A stretch of DNA of 8,938 nucleotides from assembly GCA_003229755.1 (NCBI GenBank), contig QIFJ01000230.1, forward strand, positions 1-8,938, read 5' to 3'. The notes beneath the pieces are model-generated. The model did no database searches. It worked only from the letters and a program-made list of their open reading frames with translations, and was not told the DNA's origin. Positions within the stretch are counted from its first letter, which is position 1; every line of letters starts with the position of its first letter. Made by a program: the position numbers and the translations under genes. Shown here in pieces: positions 1 through 5,864 of this stretch. Source of the stretch: Pseudomonadota bacterium (lineage in GTDB: Bacteria; BMS3Abin14).

Positions 1-645
1 AGGGCCGAAGAGATCCTTATCTCTCTTCACAGGAATTTCCCCGATTTCGCCGACATCTGTAACCGGCTTGGGCACCTGTATCATCAGAAGGGCGATTATG
101 TGCGAGCCAGGGAATTTCTTGAAAGAGCTATACGGCTCAATCCCGACTACACCGAAGCATCCCTTAATCTGGCAGTAACATTAAATGAAATGGGGCAATA
201 CAGCAAAGCCCAGGAAGTTGTACACAACGCTCAAAACAGGGTCAGCAAGAAAGAGGAGTCGATTGACCCGTTTATCGCGGGAAAGATCGCGAATAAACAC
301 AAGGAACTGGGTGATATTTACCGCGAATTCTTTATGCTGAATGAAGCGGCTTCCGAATATAGAAAAGCACTGTCCCTTTCTCCCGGTTTTGCAGACATTC
401 AGGTCAAGCTGGGAATAACACTGAGAGAGCTGGGTTTTGTAGAAGAAGCCCTGGAACTTTTTTCAAGCACAGCGATAAAAAGACCCGATTACACAAACGC
501 GAGAATACAACTTGGCATAACATTTTTCTCTCAGGGCTTTATCGACAGGGCCGTCGCGGAGTGGGAAGAAGTTCTCGAACTCGATCCGGAAAATCAGAAA
601 GCCCGGATGTATCTGAGTTTTGTGAAAAGTAATGAGTCTGGATAA
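1..645 (+). CDS. TPR-repeat protein, C-terminal part (5' end outside window)
   Basis: The frame is open from the first base, so this is the last 214 residues of a longer protein and the true start lies upstream; the GTG at 100 is internal. At least five tetratricopeptide repeats of about 34 residues are visible, near residues 16-49, 50-83, 97-129, 130-163 and 164-197. They show the family pattern of small residues at helix contacts (LGHLYHQKGDY, LNLAVTLNEMGQY, LGITLRELGF) and end in NPD or DPE. A charged insert at about 84-96 separates repeats 2 and 3. The visible part has no signal peptide, membrane segment or catalytic motif, although the missing N-terminus could carry one. TPR arrays act as protein-binding scaffolds; the partner cannot be told from this fragment. 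It reads in the same direction as the LysM gene but is separated from it by a repeat element and a promoter, so it is probably a separate transcription unit. Confidence 0.9.
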   Translation, partial: RAEEILISLHRNFPDFADICNRLGHLYHQKGDYVRAREFLERAIRLNPDYTEASLNLAVTLNEMGQYSKAQEVVHNAQNRVSKKEESIDPFIAGKIANKHKELGDIYREFFMLNEAASEYRKALSLSPGFADIQVKLGITLRELGFVEEALELFSSTAIKRPDYTNARIQLGITFFSQGFIDRAVAEWEEVLELDPENQKARMYLSFVKSNESG

Positions 646-656
646 CGTAATAACTA

Positions 657-737
657 GTTTCAAGTTTAACGTTTCAAGTTTCAAGATTTTTTAATATTTA
701 TAAAGTATATTTACCTTGGAACCTGAAACCTGAAACC
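657..737. repeat. Inverted heptad-repeat element with AT-rich loop
   Basis: The left arm (657-685) is four tandem 7-mers, GTTTCAA, GTTTAAC, GTTTCAA, GTTTCAA. The right arm (717-737) is three 7-mers of the opposite sense, TGGAACC, TGAAACC, TGAAACC. Read on the other strand the right arm is GGTTTCA twice plus GGTTCCA, so the arms can pair imperfectly with A/C mismatches once per heptad. Between them is an AT-rich spacer holding TATTTATAAAGT (695-706), the same 12-mer found in the loop of the hairpin at 3333-3360. It lies between the TPR stop and the LysM promoter. It may limit read-through, but it lacks the GC-stem plus T-run form of an intrinsic terminator. Confidence 0.7.
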
Positions 738-758
738 AGTTAATATATAAACACTATC

Positions 759-787
759 TTGACATGACCCGTTCAGGAGCCTATCAT
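759..787 (+). promoter_or_regulatory. Sigma70-type promoter for the LysM gene
   Basis: A perfect -35 box TTGACA (759-764) is followed after exactly 17 bp by TATCAT (782-787), which matches the -10 consensus at five of six positions. Transcription would start near 794 and leave a leader of about 42 nt before the ATG at 836. The promoter overlaps the upstream in-frame ATG at 764, which therefore cannot be the start used from this transcript. Confidence 0.75.
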
Positions 788-835
788 TTGCCAAGAAAAC
801 CGAGTGTGATGGCCCTTCCGGGAGAGGAGAAAGTT

Positions 836-1945
836 ATGAAAGGATCCCGAATCGCTCTTATTGCAGCCTCAAGTCTTTTAGTGGTTGCAGCAGTGCTGTT
901 GGGAAACCCGAATGTTTTCGCGCAGACCGATGAACGTGTGCACGTGGTTGTCAAGGGTGACACACTCTGGGATATTTCCTCGGTCTACCTGTACGATCCG
1001 TTCATGTGGCCGAGAGTCTGGAACGCCAACCGGAACATAGAGAATCCTCATCTTATCCATCCAGGCCAGGAGATCATAATTCCAGCCGAACTCATAGAGC
1101 TCGCTGTGGCGCCTCCTCCTGAACCCGTTCCCCAAAAGCCTGTTCTACCACCTCCGCCTTCGGAGCCCGTGGTGGTGGAAAAACCCGCTCCATCGCCAGT
1201 TGTGGAAAAACCGGTTGTGGAAAAACCGGTTGAGATAATCATGCCGGTGGAGAAAAAACAGGAGCTTATTCGCGCTATGGCCACATATGGGTTCATAGTT
1301 AAAAGGAAGGAGGTCGGGATCGGGACTATTACCTCATCGGAAGAAAACCGTCTGCTGATCTCACCGACAAATATAGTGTTTGTAACAACTCCCAAAAAGC
1401 AGCCGCTCACTAACGGAGAGAAATACTCCATCGTTAAGGTCTTCGATGAGATCCGCCATCCGCTCACCAACAAGAAGATCGGTTACATAGCCAAGGTCTT
1501 GGGTGACCTCTCGGTTCTGAATGTGAAGGGTGAACTGGCTACTGCCGAGGTAGGGAGTGTGTACCGCGCGGTCGAAATAGGCGATCAAGTAATGGAGCAC
1601 GTGGAATATCTCTCCTGGATACCCAAGGCTGAATCAATGACCGTTGAGGCTCTTGAGGGAGTTGTCCTTGCCAATCCCGAAGGCAAAACCCTCCTGGGAA
1701 GAGACGATGTATTCTTCCTGAATCTGGGACTTAACCAGGGGATCAAGCCCGGAGACAGCCTGAGGATAGTTGCCGAAAAGGGAACGATCAAGAGCCCTGT
1801 AACAAATAAAAAGTTTTCTCCTCCGGAGGAGGTTCTGGGAGTTGCTGAAATAGTTGTTCCCAGGGAGGATACTTCGGTAGTCCGGATCACTGCCAGCTAT
1901 AAAGAGATCCCCATTGGATCGAAAGTCGTATCTTTCTCAAAATAA
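836..1945 (+). CDS. Secreted LysM-domain cell-wall-binding protein
   Basis: This 369-residue protein is probably exported by Sec and held on peptidoglycan. I chose ATG 836 over the in-frame ATG at 764 because it sits 6 nt after GGAGAGGAG (821-829), it puts a typical signal peptide at the very N-terminus, and the 764 start overlaps the promoter. Residues 1-29 form the signal peptide (MKGSR, then a hydrophobic stretch, ending VFA before QT). Residues 35-83 are one LysM domain with the KGDTLWDIS start and the HPGQEIIIP end. A proline/valine/glutamate-rich linker follows (about 92-150) and contains a 15-bp tandem duplication at 1199-1228 that encodes repeated VVEKP. The remaining roughly 215 residues are predicted to be beta-rich with no catalytic motif I recognise. 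No amidase or transglycosylase residues are seen, so a structural or scaffold role is more likely than hydrolysis. It ends 11 nt from the convergent secG stop. Confidence 0.88.
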   Translation: MKGSRIALIAASSLLVVAAVLLGNPNVFAQTDERVHVVVKGDTLWDISSVYLYDPFMWPRVWNANRNIENPHLIHPGQEIIIPAELIELAVAPPPEPVPQKPVLPPPPSEPVVVEKPAPSPVVEKPVVEKPVEIIMPVEKKQELIRAMATYGFIVKRKEVGIGTITSSEENRLLISPTNIVFVTTPKKQPLTNGEKYSIVKVFDEIRHPLTNKKIGYIAKVLGDLSVLNVKGELATAEVGSVYRAVEIGDQVMEHVEYLSWIPKAESMTVEALEGVVLANPEGKTLLGRDDVFFLNLGLNQGIKPGDSLRIVAEKGTIKSPVTNKKFSPPEEVLGVAEIVVPREDTSVVRITASYKEIPIGSKVVSFSK

Positions 1946-1956
1946 CCCGAATACCC

Positions 1957-2319
1957 CTAACGGGTTGTTCCGGCCCGTGAGCCGGCGGGCTGGTCTATGT
2001 CCGTAGCTCCCTCACTCAAAGGCGGTACCTGAACCGGCTGTTCTACGGGTATCGGTATCTCTGCCGGAACAACAGCTCCCGAAAAACGGCTTGTGGATGA
2101 CAGATAAGCAAGACTCAGTGAAGTCAGCATAAAGACCACTGCCGCAGCCGTCGTAAGCTTTGCCATGAAGCCTGCCGGACCGCCACTTCCGAAAACGGTC
2201 TGGCTGGCGCCTCCGAAAGCAGCGCCCATCTCGGCTCCTTTGCCCGTCTGCAGGAGCACGACCAGAATAAGAAAAACAGCAACTACTATATGAAGCACTT
2301 TCAGCACAAGCAGTGTCAT
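1957..2319 (-). CDS. secG: Protein-export membrane protein SecG
   Basis: SecG is the small accessory subunit of the SecYEG translocon in the inner membrane, where it helps SecA-driven export. The 120-residue product has two membrane segments, about residues 3-22 and 52-72. They flank the diagnostic cytoplasmic loop LLQTGKGAEMGAAFGGASQT followed by VFGSGG. The tail after residue 77 is rich in proline, valine and glutamate and varies widely in the family. The start is supported by AGGAGG about 8 nt upstream of the ATG. It lies 17 nt downstream of tpiA on the same strand, so it is probably co-transcribed as the last gene of the gap-pgk-tpiA unit; this glycolysis-plus-secG order is familiar in many bacteria. 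A longer reading of the same DNA in another frame (2012-2404) is a shadow. Confidence 0.95.
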   Translation of the reverse strand: MTLLVLKVLHIVVAVFLILVVLLQTGKGAEMGAAFGGASQTVFGSGGPAGFMAKLTTAAAVVFMLTSLSLAYLSSTSRFSGAVVPAEIPIPVEQPVQVPPLSEGATDIDQPAGSRAGTTR

Positions 2320-2336
2320 AACAAAATCCTCCTGAG

Positions 2337-3089
2337 CTATTTGAAATGGACAATGCGGGTGAAGCTCTCCGCGTCAAGGCTCGCGCCACCCACCAGGGCT
2401 CCATCTATATCCTGCATTTCCATCAGACCACGTACATTATCAGGTTTAACTGATCCTCCATAGAGGATTCTCACCTCGCCGCCAGGCCCTTTTCCGAGAA
2501 GGTTTTCAAGAAGACGTCTAATAAAACAGTGAACTTCCTGTGCAGCCTCCGGGCTTGCGGTTTTTCCTGTACCTATGGCCCATATGGGCTCATATGCTAT
2601 GATCAGAGCGCCGCCGGAGTCAGGCATCCCTCCGTCCAGAGCACCCCTGATCTGCCTCTCAACGACCTCGAATGTCTTCCTGTACTCACGCTCGCCGAGG
2701 GTTTCTCCCACACACAGGATCGGTATAAGCCCCTCCGCAAGGGCCGCTTCTACCTTAAGAGCCACCTCCCCGTCACCATCTCCGAAGAACTGTCTTCTCT
2801 CTGAATGACCCAGAATGACGAACCGGCAGGTGAGATCACGGAGCATCACAGGGCTTATCTCACCGGTAAACGCGCCCGCCCGTTCCCAGTACATATTCTG
2901 GGCTGCAAGCGTAAGATCCGTTTCCGATAGAATTTTTGAAACAGCTTCCAGCGCCGTAAAAGGAGGCGCTATGGCCACTTCCACCGAGGAGATATCACCG
3001 ATCTTCCCGATGAGCTCCTCAACTAAAAAGGAAGCCTCTGAAACTGTATTGTACATCTTCCAGTTGGCCACAATTAGAGGTTTCCGCAT
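2337..3089 (-). CDS. tpiA: Triose-phosphate isomerase
   Basis: This enzyme interconverts dihydroxyacetone phosphate and glyceraldehyde 3-phosphate in the cytoplasm. The 250-residue length is normal for the family. The catalytic residues are all visible: Lys11 in NWKMY, His95 in the GHSERR motif, and Glu167 in YEPIWAIGTGKTA, which runs into the flexible active-site lid. The phosphate-binding GGSV (211-214) and GALVGGASL (230-238) are also intact. The ATG at 3089 matches the usual N-terminus (MRKPLIVANWKMY), with only a modest ribosome site (AAAAGGG, about 10 nt upstream). It is separated from pgk by 294 nt of hairpin-rich DNA, so it may depend on read-through or on a weak promoter in that gap. 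Nothing suggests loss of function. Confidence 0.98.
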   Translation of the reverse strand: MRKPLIVANWKMYNTVSEASFLVEELIGKIGDISSVEVAIAPPFTALEAVSKILSETDLTLAAQNMYWERAGAFTGEISPVMLRDLTCRFVILGHSERRQFFGDGDGEVALKVEAALAEGLIPILCVGETLGEREYRKTFEVVERQIRGALDGGMPDSGGALIIAYEPIWAIGTGKTASPEAAQEVHCFIRRLLENLLGKGPGGEVRILYGGSVKPDNVRGLMEMQDIDGALVGGASLDAESFTRIVHFK

Positions 3090-3152
3090 GATCCAACTAC
3101 CCTTTTCCGGCAGGCCGCCTATATCACTACATTAATTACTATTGACAGGGTC

Positions 3153-3214
3153 GTAAAAAGTCCATCCGTGGCTTTTTACTCCGCGGAAAGCGAAAAATGT
3201 CATTTCCGCTTTCC
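3153..3214. repeat. Two adjacent AT/GA-rich hairpins downstream of pgk
   Basis: Hairpin 1 is GTAAAAAG (3153-3160) paired with CTTTTTAC (3172-3179); CCA and TGG in the loop can extend it with one bulge. Hairpin 2 is GGAAAGCG (3185-3192) paired with CGCTTTCC (3207-3214), with further AAA/TTT pairing inside after one mismatch. On the minus strand hairpin 1 ends in a run of five T, so it could weakly terminate transcription coming from pgk. Its GC core is too short to call it an intrinsic terminator with confidence. Confidence 0.6.
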
Positions 3215-3218
3215 TCAC

Positions 3219-3360
3219 GAATCCATAACTATTTATTAAGATTATGGATTCGGGCGCCCATGCTCGGGCGCGGTTGTAATCATCAACGACTCACGGTTTA
3301 TGTCATTAATCCGGGCGCCCCTCAATGGGCGCGTTGATGACTATTTATAAAGTCATCAAC
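3219..3360. repeat. Array of four palindromic hairpins between pgk and tpiA (repeat copy 1)
   Basis: Four stem-loops follow one another. (a) GAATCCATAA (3219-3228) pairs perfectly with TTATGGATTC (3242-3251) around the loop CTATTTATTAAGA. (b) GCGCCC (3254-3259) pairs with GGGCGC (3266-3271). (c) GCGCCC (3315-3320) pairs with GGGCGC (3327-3332). (d) GTTGATGACT (3333-3342) pairs perfectly with AGTCATCAAC (3351-3360) around ATTTATAA. A third copy of the arm, TCATCAACG (3280-3288), can pair instead with CGTTGATGA (3332-3340) and so enclose hairpin (c). The stretch from about 3234 to 3342 is homologous to 5703-5604 on the opposite strand. No open frame of note is present, so this is non-coding repeat DNA. 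Confidence 0.85.
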
Positions 3361-3383
3361 GTTATGTCAAGAAAATCCGTATG

Positions 3384-4574
3384 CTACTTGTCCTGAAGGG
3401 CGCTAATTCCAGGCAGCTCCCCCACCTCCAGCAGCTTTAAGAACGCCCCTCCACCTGTGGATATGTAATCGATCATATCTGATTTCCCGGTTGTATGAAC
3501 GGCTGTATCGGTATCCCCTCCGCCAAGGATCGTTAGCGCTCTGGAATGGGCAAGGGTGTCGATCATGGAGAATGTACCCTTATTGAAGGGGGAGAGTTCG
3601 AAAACACCCATAGGACCATTCCAGACGATAGTCTTCGCATCAGCAAGGGCCTCCCTGAAGAGGATAATTGTTGCCGGACCTATGTCGAGGCCCATCAGGT
3701 TTTCGGGAAACTCCTGGATGGTAACAACGCTTGTTACAGCTGTTTCATCCCTTTTTTCGGCTGCGATGAAATCCACCGGCAAATAGATGGGAAGTTTCCT
3801 TTCCCTGGCTTTCTCCATGACCTCCCTGGCAAGGTCGATCATATCCCTTTCCACAAGTGATTTACCGATATCGTACCCCAGCGCCGTGAGAAACGTAAAC
3901 GCCATGCCGCCGCCCAGGAGGATCTTGTCAACTTTTTCCACAAGTTTCTTTATCGCCCGGGTCTTGTCAGAGACCTTTGCTCCTCCCAGGACAGCAGCCA
4001 GCGGCCTGAAGGGGGTCTCAAGGGCCTTGATAAAATAACTGATCTCTTTCCTCATCAGGAAGCCGGCAACAGCCGGAGACAGATGTTCAGGAACACCGAT
4101 CACTGATGCATGGCTCCTGTGTGCCGTAGCAAAGGCATCGTCCACGTAAACATCGCCCAGCAGTGCAAGCTGCTCGGCAAACTCCGGATCGTTTGCTTCC
4201 TCACCCGAATGGAACCTGAGGTTCTCCAGAAGTATGACCCCCGACTGGGGCAGATCTTCCACCATTGAAAGGACCTCTTTACCGATGCAGTCGGGTGCCA
4301 TGACTACTTCCTGCCTCAGGAGCCTTGATAGCCTTCTGGCAACAGGTCTGAGGCTCATTCTCCCTATCTGCTGCCCCTTGGGCCTGCCAAGGTGGCTCAT
4401 GAGGATGACCTTCCCTCCCTCGTCAAGGATATGGTTTATTGTTGGAAGGACCGCCCTGATCCTTGAGTCGTCTGTAATATTCCCCTCACCGTCTAATGGA
4501 ACGTTAAAGTCGACTCTTACAAGGGCGCTCTTGCCAGTGAACTCGACGTCTTCAATTGACCTCTTCTGCTCCAT
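3384..4574 (-). CDS. pgk: Phosphoglycerate kinase
   Basis: This enzyme makes ATP from 1,3-bisphosphoglycerate and ADP, and runs in reverse in gluconeogenesis. The 396 residues cover the whole two-domain fold. In the N-terminal substrate domain are VRVDFNVPL (19-27, with Asp22 and Asn24), SHLGRPKG (60-67), LLENLRFHSGEE (115-126, with Arg120) and DDAFATAHRSHAS (145-157, with Arg153). In the C-terminal nucleotide domain are LGGAKVSDK (196-204), GGGMAFTFL (221-229), VWNGPMGVFE (317-326), GGGDT (351-355) and STGGGA (372-377). Two signature positions are slightly unusual: AFATAH where AFGTAH is common, and GGGDTDTAV where GGGD(S/T)AAA is common. Both look like tolerated variants. The ATG follows the gap stop by a single base with no good Shine-Dalgarno sequence, which suggests translational coupling to gap. 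Confidence 0.98.
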   Translation of the reverse strand: MEQKRSIEDVEFTGKSALVRVDFNVPLDGEGNITDDSRIRAVLPTINHILDEGGKVILMSHLGRPKGQQIGRMSLRPVARRLSRLLRQEVVMAPDCIGKEVLSMVEDLPQSGVILLENLRFHSGEEANDPEFAEQLALLGDVYVDDAFATAHRSHASVIGVPEHLSPAVAGFLMRKEISYFIKALETPFRPLAAVLGGAKVSDKTRAIKKLVEKVDKILLGGGMAFTFLTALGYDIGKSLVERDMIDLAREVMEKARERKLPIYLPVDFIAAEKRDETAVTSVVTIQEFPENLMGLDIGPATIILFREALADAKTIVWNGPMGVFELSPFNKGTFSMIDTLAHSRALTILGGGDTDTAVHTTGKSDMIDYISTGGGAFLKLLEVGELPGISALQDK

Positions 4575-4575
4575 G

Positions 4576-5580
4576 TCAGGTACCGTAGAGATACTTGGCT
4601 ACATCTACTAGCCTGGCGGCATATCCGGTCTCGTTATCGTACCAGGACAGGACTTTTGCCATTTTGTTGTCTACAATCTTGGTCATGGGCGCATCGAAGA
4701 TCGACGAAGAGGCATCCCCGTTGAAATCCACTGATACCAGGGGCTCATCGCTGTACTTGAGCACTCCGGCGAGTGGACCTTCCTCGGAAGCCTTCTTCAT
4801 AGCCTTGTTAATGGCATCGACATCCGTCTCGCCTGACAGTTCCACCGTAAGGTCCACCAGGGAGACGTTGGGAGTTGGTACACGGACGGCAAGACCATCA
4901 AGTTTGCCTTTCAGCCGGGGAAGGACTTCTCCCACAGCTGCCGCGGCACCTGTCGTTGTCGGTATCATGGAAAGAGCCGCTGCCCTTGCTCTTCTCAGAT
5001 CCGAGTGGGGCAGGTCGAGGATCCTCTGGTCGTTGGTGTATGCATGGATAGTGGTCATGACGCCATGAACGATCCCGAATTCATCGTCAAGAACCTTCGC
5101 GAGGGGCGCCAGGCAGTTTGTCGTACAGGAGGCGTTGGATATGACTCTGTGTTTCTCCGGATCGAGGTCCTTATGGTTTACACCGTAGACTACAGTAATA
5201 TCCGAATTCTTGCCGGGGGCGGATATTATGACGTGTTTTGCACCGGCATCAAGGTGTTTTGCCGCATCCTCTCTTGACCTGAAAAGGCCCGTGCATTCCA
5301 GTACCACATCAACTTCAAGCTCTTTCCATGGAAGTTTGGAAGGGTCCTTCACGGAGAGGACTATCATCTCACGGCCATTCAGAGAAATCCCGTTCTCCGT
5401 CATTTCGGGTTCTTGACTGAGGCAGCCGTGTACAGAGTCATGACACAGTAAGAAAGCCAGGGTTTTTGCGTCAGTAAGATCGTTGGCAGCCACGAACTCA
5501 ACCGATGGATCATCTATCGCATTTCTCACAACCAGCCTGCCGATCCTTCCGAACCCGTTGATCCCAATTCTGATGGCCAT
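4576..5580 (-). CDS. gap: Glyceraldehyde-3-phosphate dehydrogenase, type I
   Basis: This cytoplasmic enzyme oxidises and phosphorylates glyceraldehyde 3-phosphate with NAD to give 1,3-bisphosphoglycerate. The 334-residue length is typical. The Rossmann start INGFGRIGR (7-15) is followed by AAND (31-34), whose acidic residue fits NAD preference. The catalytic SNASCTTNC places Cys152 in the active site, and His179 (TTIHAYTNDQ) is its partner. LDLPHSDLRRARAA matches the glycolytic, NAD-linked bacterial form more than the photosynthetic NADP form. SWYDNETGY near the C-terminus is intact. The start is firmly set by AAAGGAGG 8 nt upstream of the ATG. It is the first gene of the minus-strand unit and is preceded by a strong promoter, with a leader of about 130 nt that contains a structured repeat. 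Confidence 0.98.
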   Translation of the reverse strand: MAIRIGINGFGRIGRLVVRNAIDDPSVEFVAANDLTDAKTLAFLLCHDSVHGCLSQEPEMTENGISLNGREMIVLSVKDPSKLPWKELEVDVVLECTGLFRSREDAAKHLDAGAKHVIISAPGKNSDITVVYGVNHKDLDPEKHRVISNASCTTNCLAPLAKVLDDEFGIVHGVMTTIHAYTNDQRILDLPHSDLRRARAAALSMIPTTTGAAAAVGEVLPRLKGKLDGLAVRVPTPNVSLVDLTVELSGETDVDAINKAMKKASEEGPLAGVLKYSDEPLVSVDFNGDASSSIFDAPMTKIVDNKMAKVLSWYDNETGYAARLVDVAKYLYGT

Positions 5581-5603
5581 ATTCGAATCCCTCCTTTGCA
5601 GCT

Positions 5604-5703
5604 CTCAGCAAGTAACGCGCCCACTGGGGGCGCCCGGATCAATAACTTGCTCAGCATTACACTCGCGCCCTAGCATGGGCGCCCGAATCCATAACCTTTA
5701 AAA
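5604..5703 (-). repeat. Palindromic repeat copy 2, inside the gap leader
   Basis: Read on the minus strand this matches 3234-3342 on the plus strand. It shares TTATGGATTCGGGCGCCC, then ATGCT, GGGCGCG, TGTAAT, ATCCGGGCGCCC and GGGCGCGTT, with a shorter middle. Two hairpins are clear in plus coordinates: GCGCCC 5617-5622 with GGGCGC 5628-5633, and GCGCCC 5665-5670 with GGGCGC 5677-5682. AGCAAGT (5607-5613) pairs with ACTTGCT (5645-5651) to enclose the first hairpin, just as an unrelated stem does in copy 1. The left partner arm of the TTATGGATTC hairpin is missing here, so the copy is truncated on its upstream side. It ends only 15-20 nt before the gap ribosome-binding site. Confidence 0.85.
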
Positions 5704-5718
5704 CTGGACAATCTGTAG

Positions 5719-5746
5719 ATTATAAGCTCCCGAAATTCCAAGTCAA
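5719..5746 (-). promoter_or_regulatory. Sigma70-type promoter for the gap-pgk-tpiA-secG unit
   Basis: On the minus strand, TTGACT (plus 5741-5746, five of six consensus bases) is followed after 16 bp by a perfect TATAAT (plus 5719-5724). Transcription should begin near 5712, which places the whole of repeat copy 2 in the transcribed leader. Its -35 box is 27 bp from the -35 box of the divergent kinase promoter, so a regulator bound between them could act on both. Confidence 0.75.
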
Positions 5747-5773
5747 ACCATTTTTAGCCGCGCTTCGTTCAGC

Positions 5774-5802
5774 TTGACAAGTTCACGGTCATTTCATACT
5801 AT
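5774..5802 (+). promoter_or_regulatory. Sigma70-type promoter for the histidine kinase
   Basis: A perfect TTGACA (5774-5779) is followed after 17 bp by TACTAT (5797-5802), which keeps the key TA...T positions of the -10 box. The predicted start is near 5809, leaving a leader of about 55 nt before ATG 5865. The match is weaker than for the gap promoter on the other side. Confidence 0.6.
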
Positions 5803-5864
5803 TTCAATAAGTAATACTGTTAAGTAGCACTTTTCACTTCTCACAAAGGGTTGCAGGGCTACCT

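Noticed and set aside
1944..1966. AACCCG/CGGGTT inverted repeat across the convergent LysM and secG stops, as a bidirectional terminator
   Set aside because: The stem is only 6 bp with an 11-nt loop and no T-run on either side, so there is too little to call a terminator.
2012..2404. A 130-codon minus-strand frame overlapping secG and the end of tpiA
   Set aside because: secG in the other frame has clear membrane segments and family motifs plus a good ribosome site. This frame's product is serine/arginine/cysteine-rich noise.
3252..3332. CRISPR array, because GGGCGCCC recurs at regular spacing
   Set aside because: There are only two units per cluster, the repeats are short palindromes, the spacers are not of uniform length, and no cas genes are present.
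3280..3340. Integron attC-like site, because of the paired ATCAAC and GTTGAT ends around a hairpin
   Set aside because: The ends do not fit the RYYYAAC/GTTRRRY core rule, there is no integrase, and the flanking genes are a housekeeping operon rather than cassettes.
5797..5820. A fourth copy of the conserved loop (ACTATTTCAATAAGT)
   Set aside because: It has an internal difference and no complementary arms on either side; it more likely just contains the kinase promoter -10 region.
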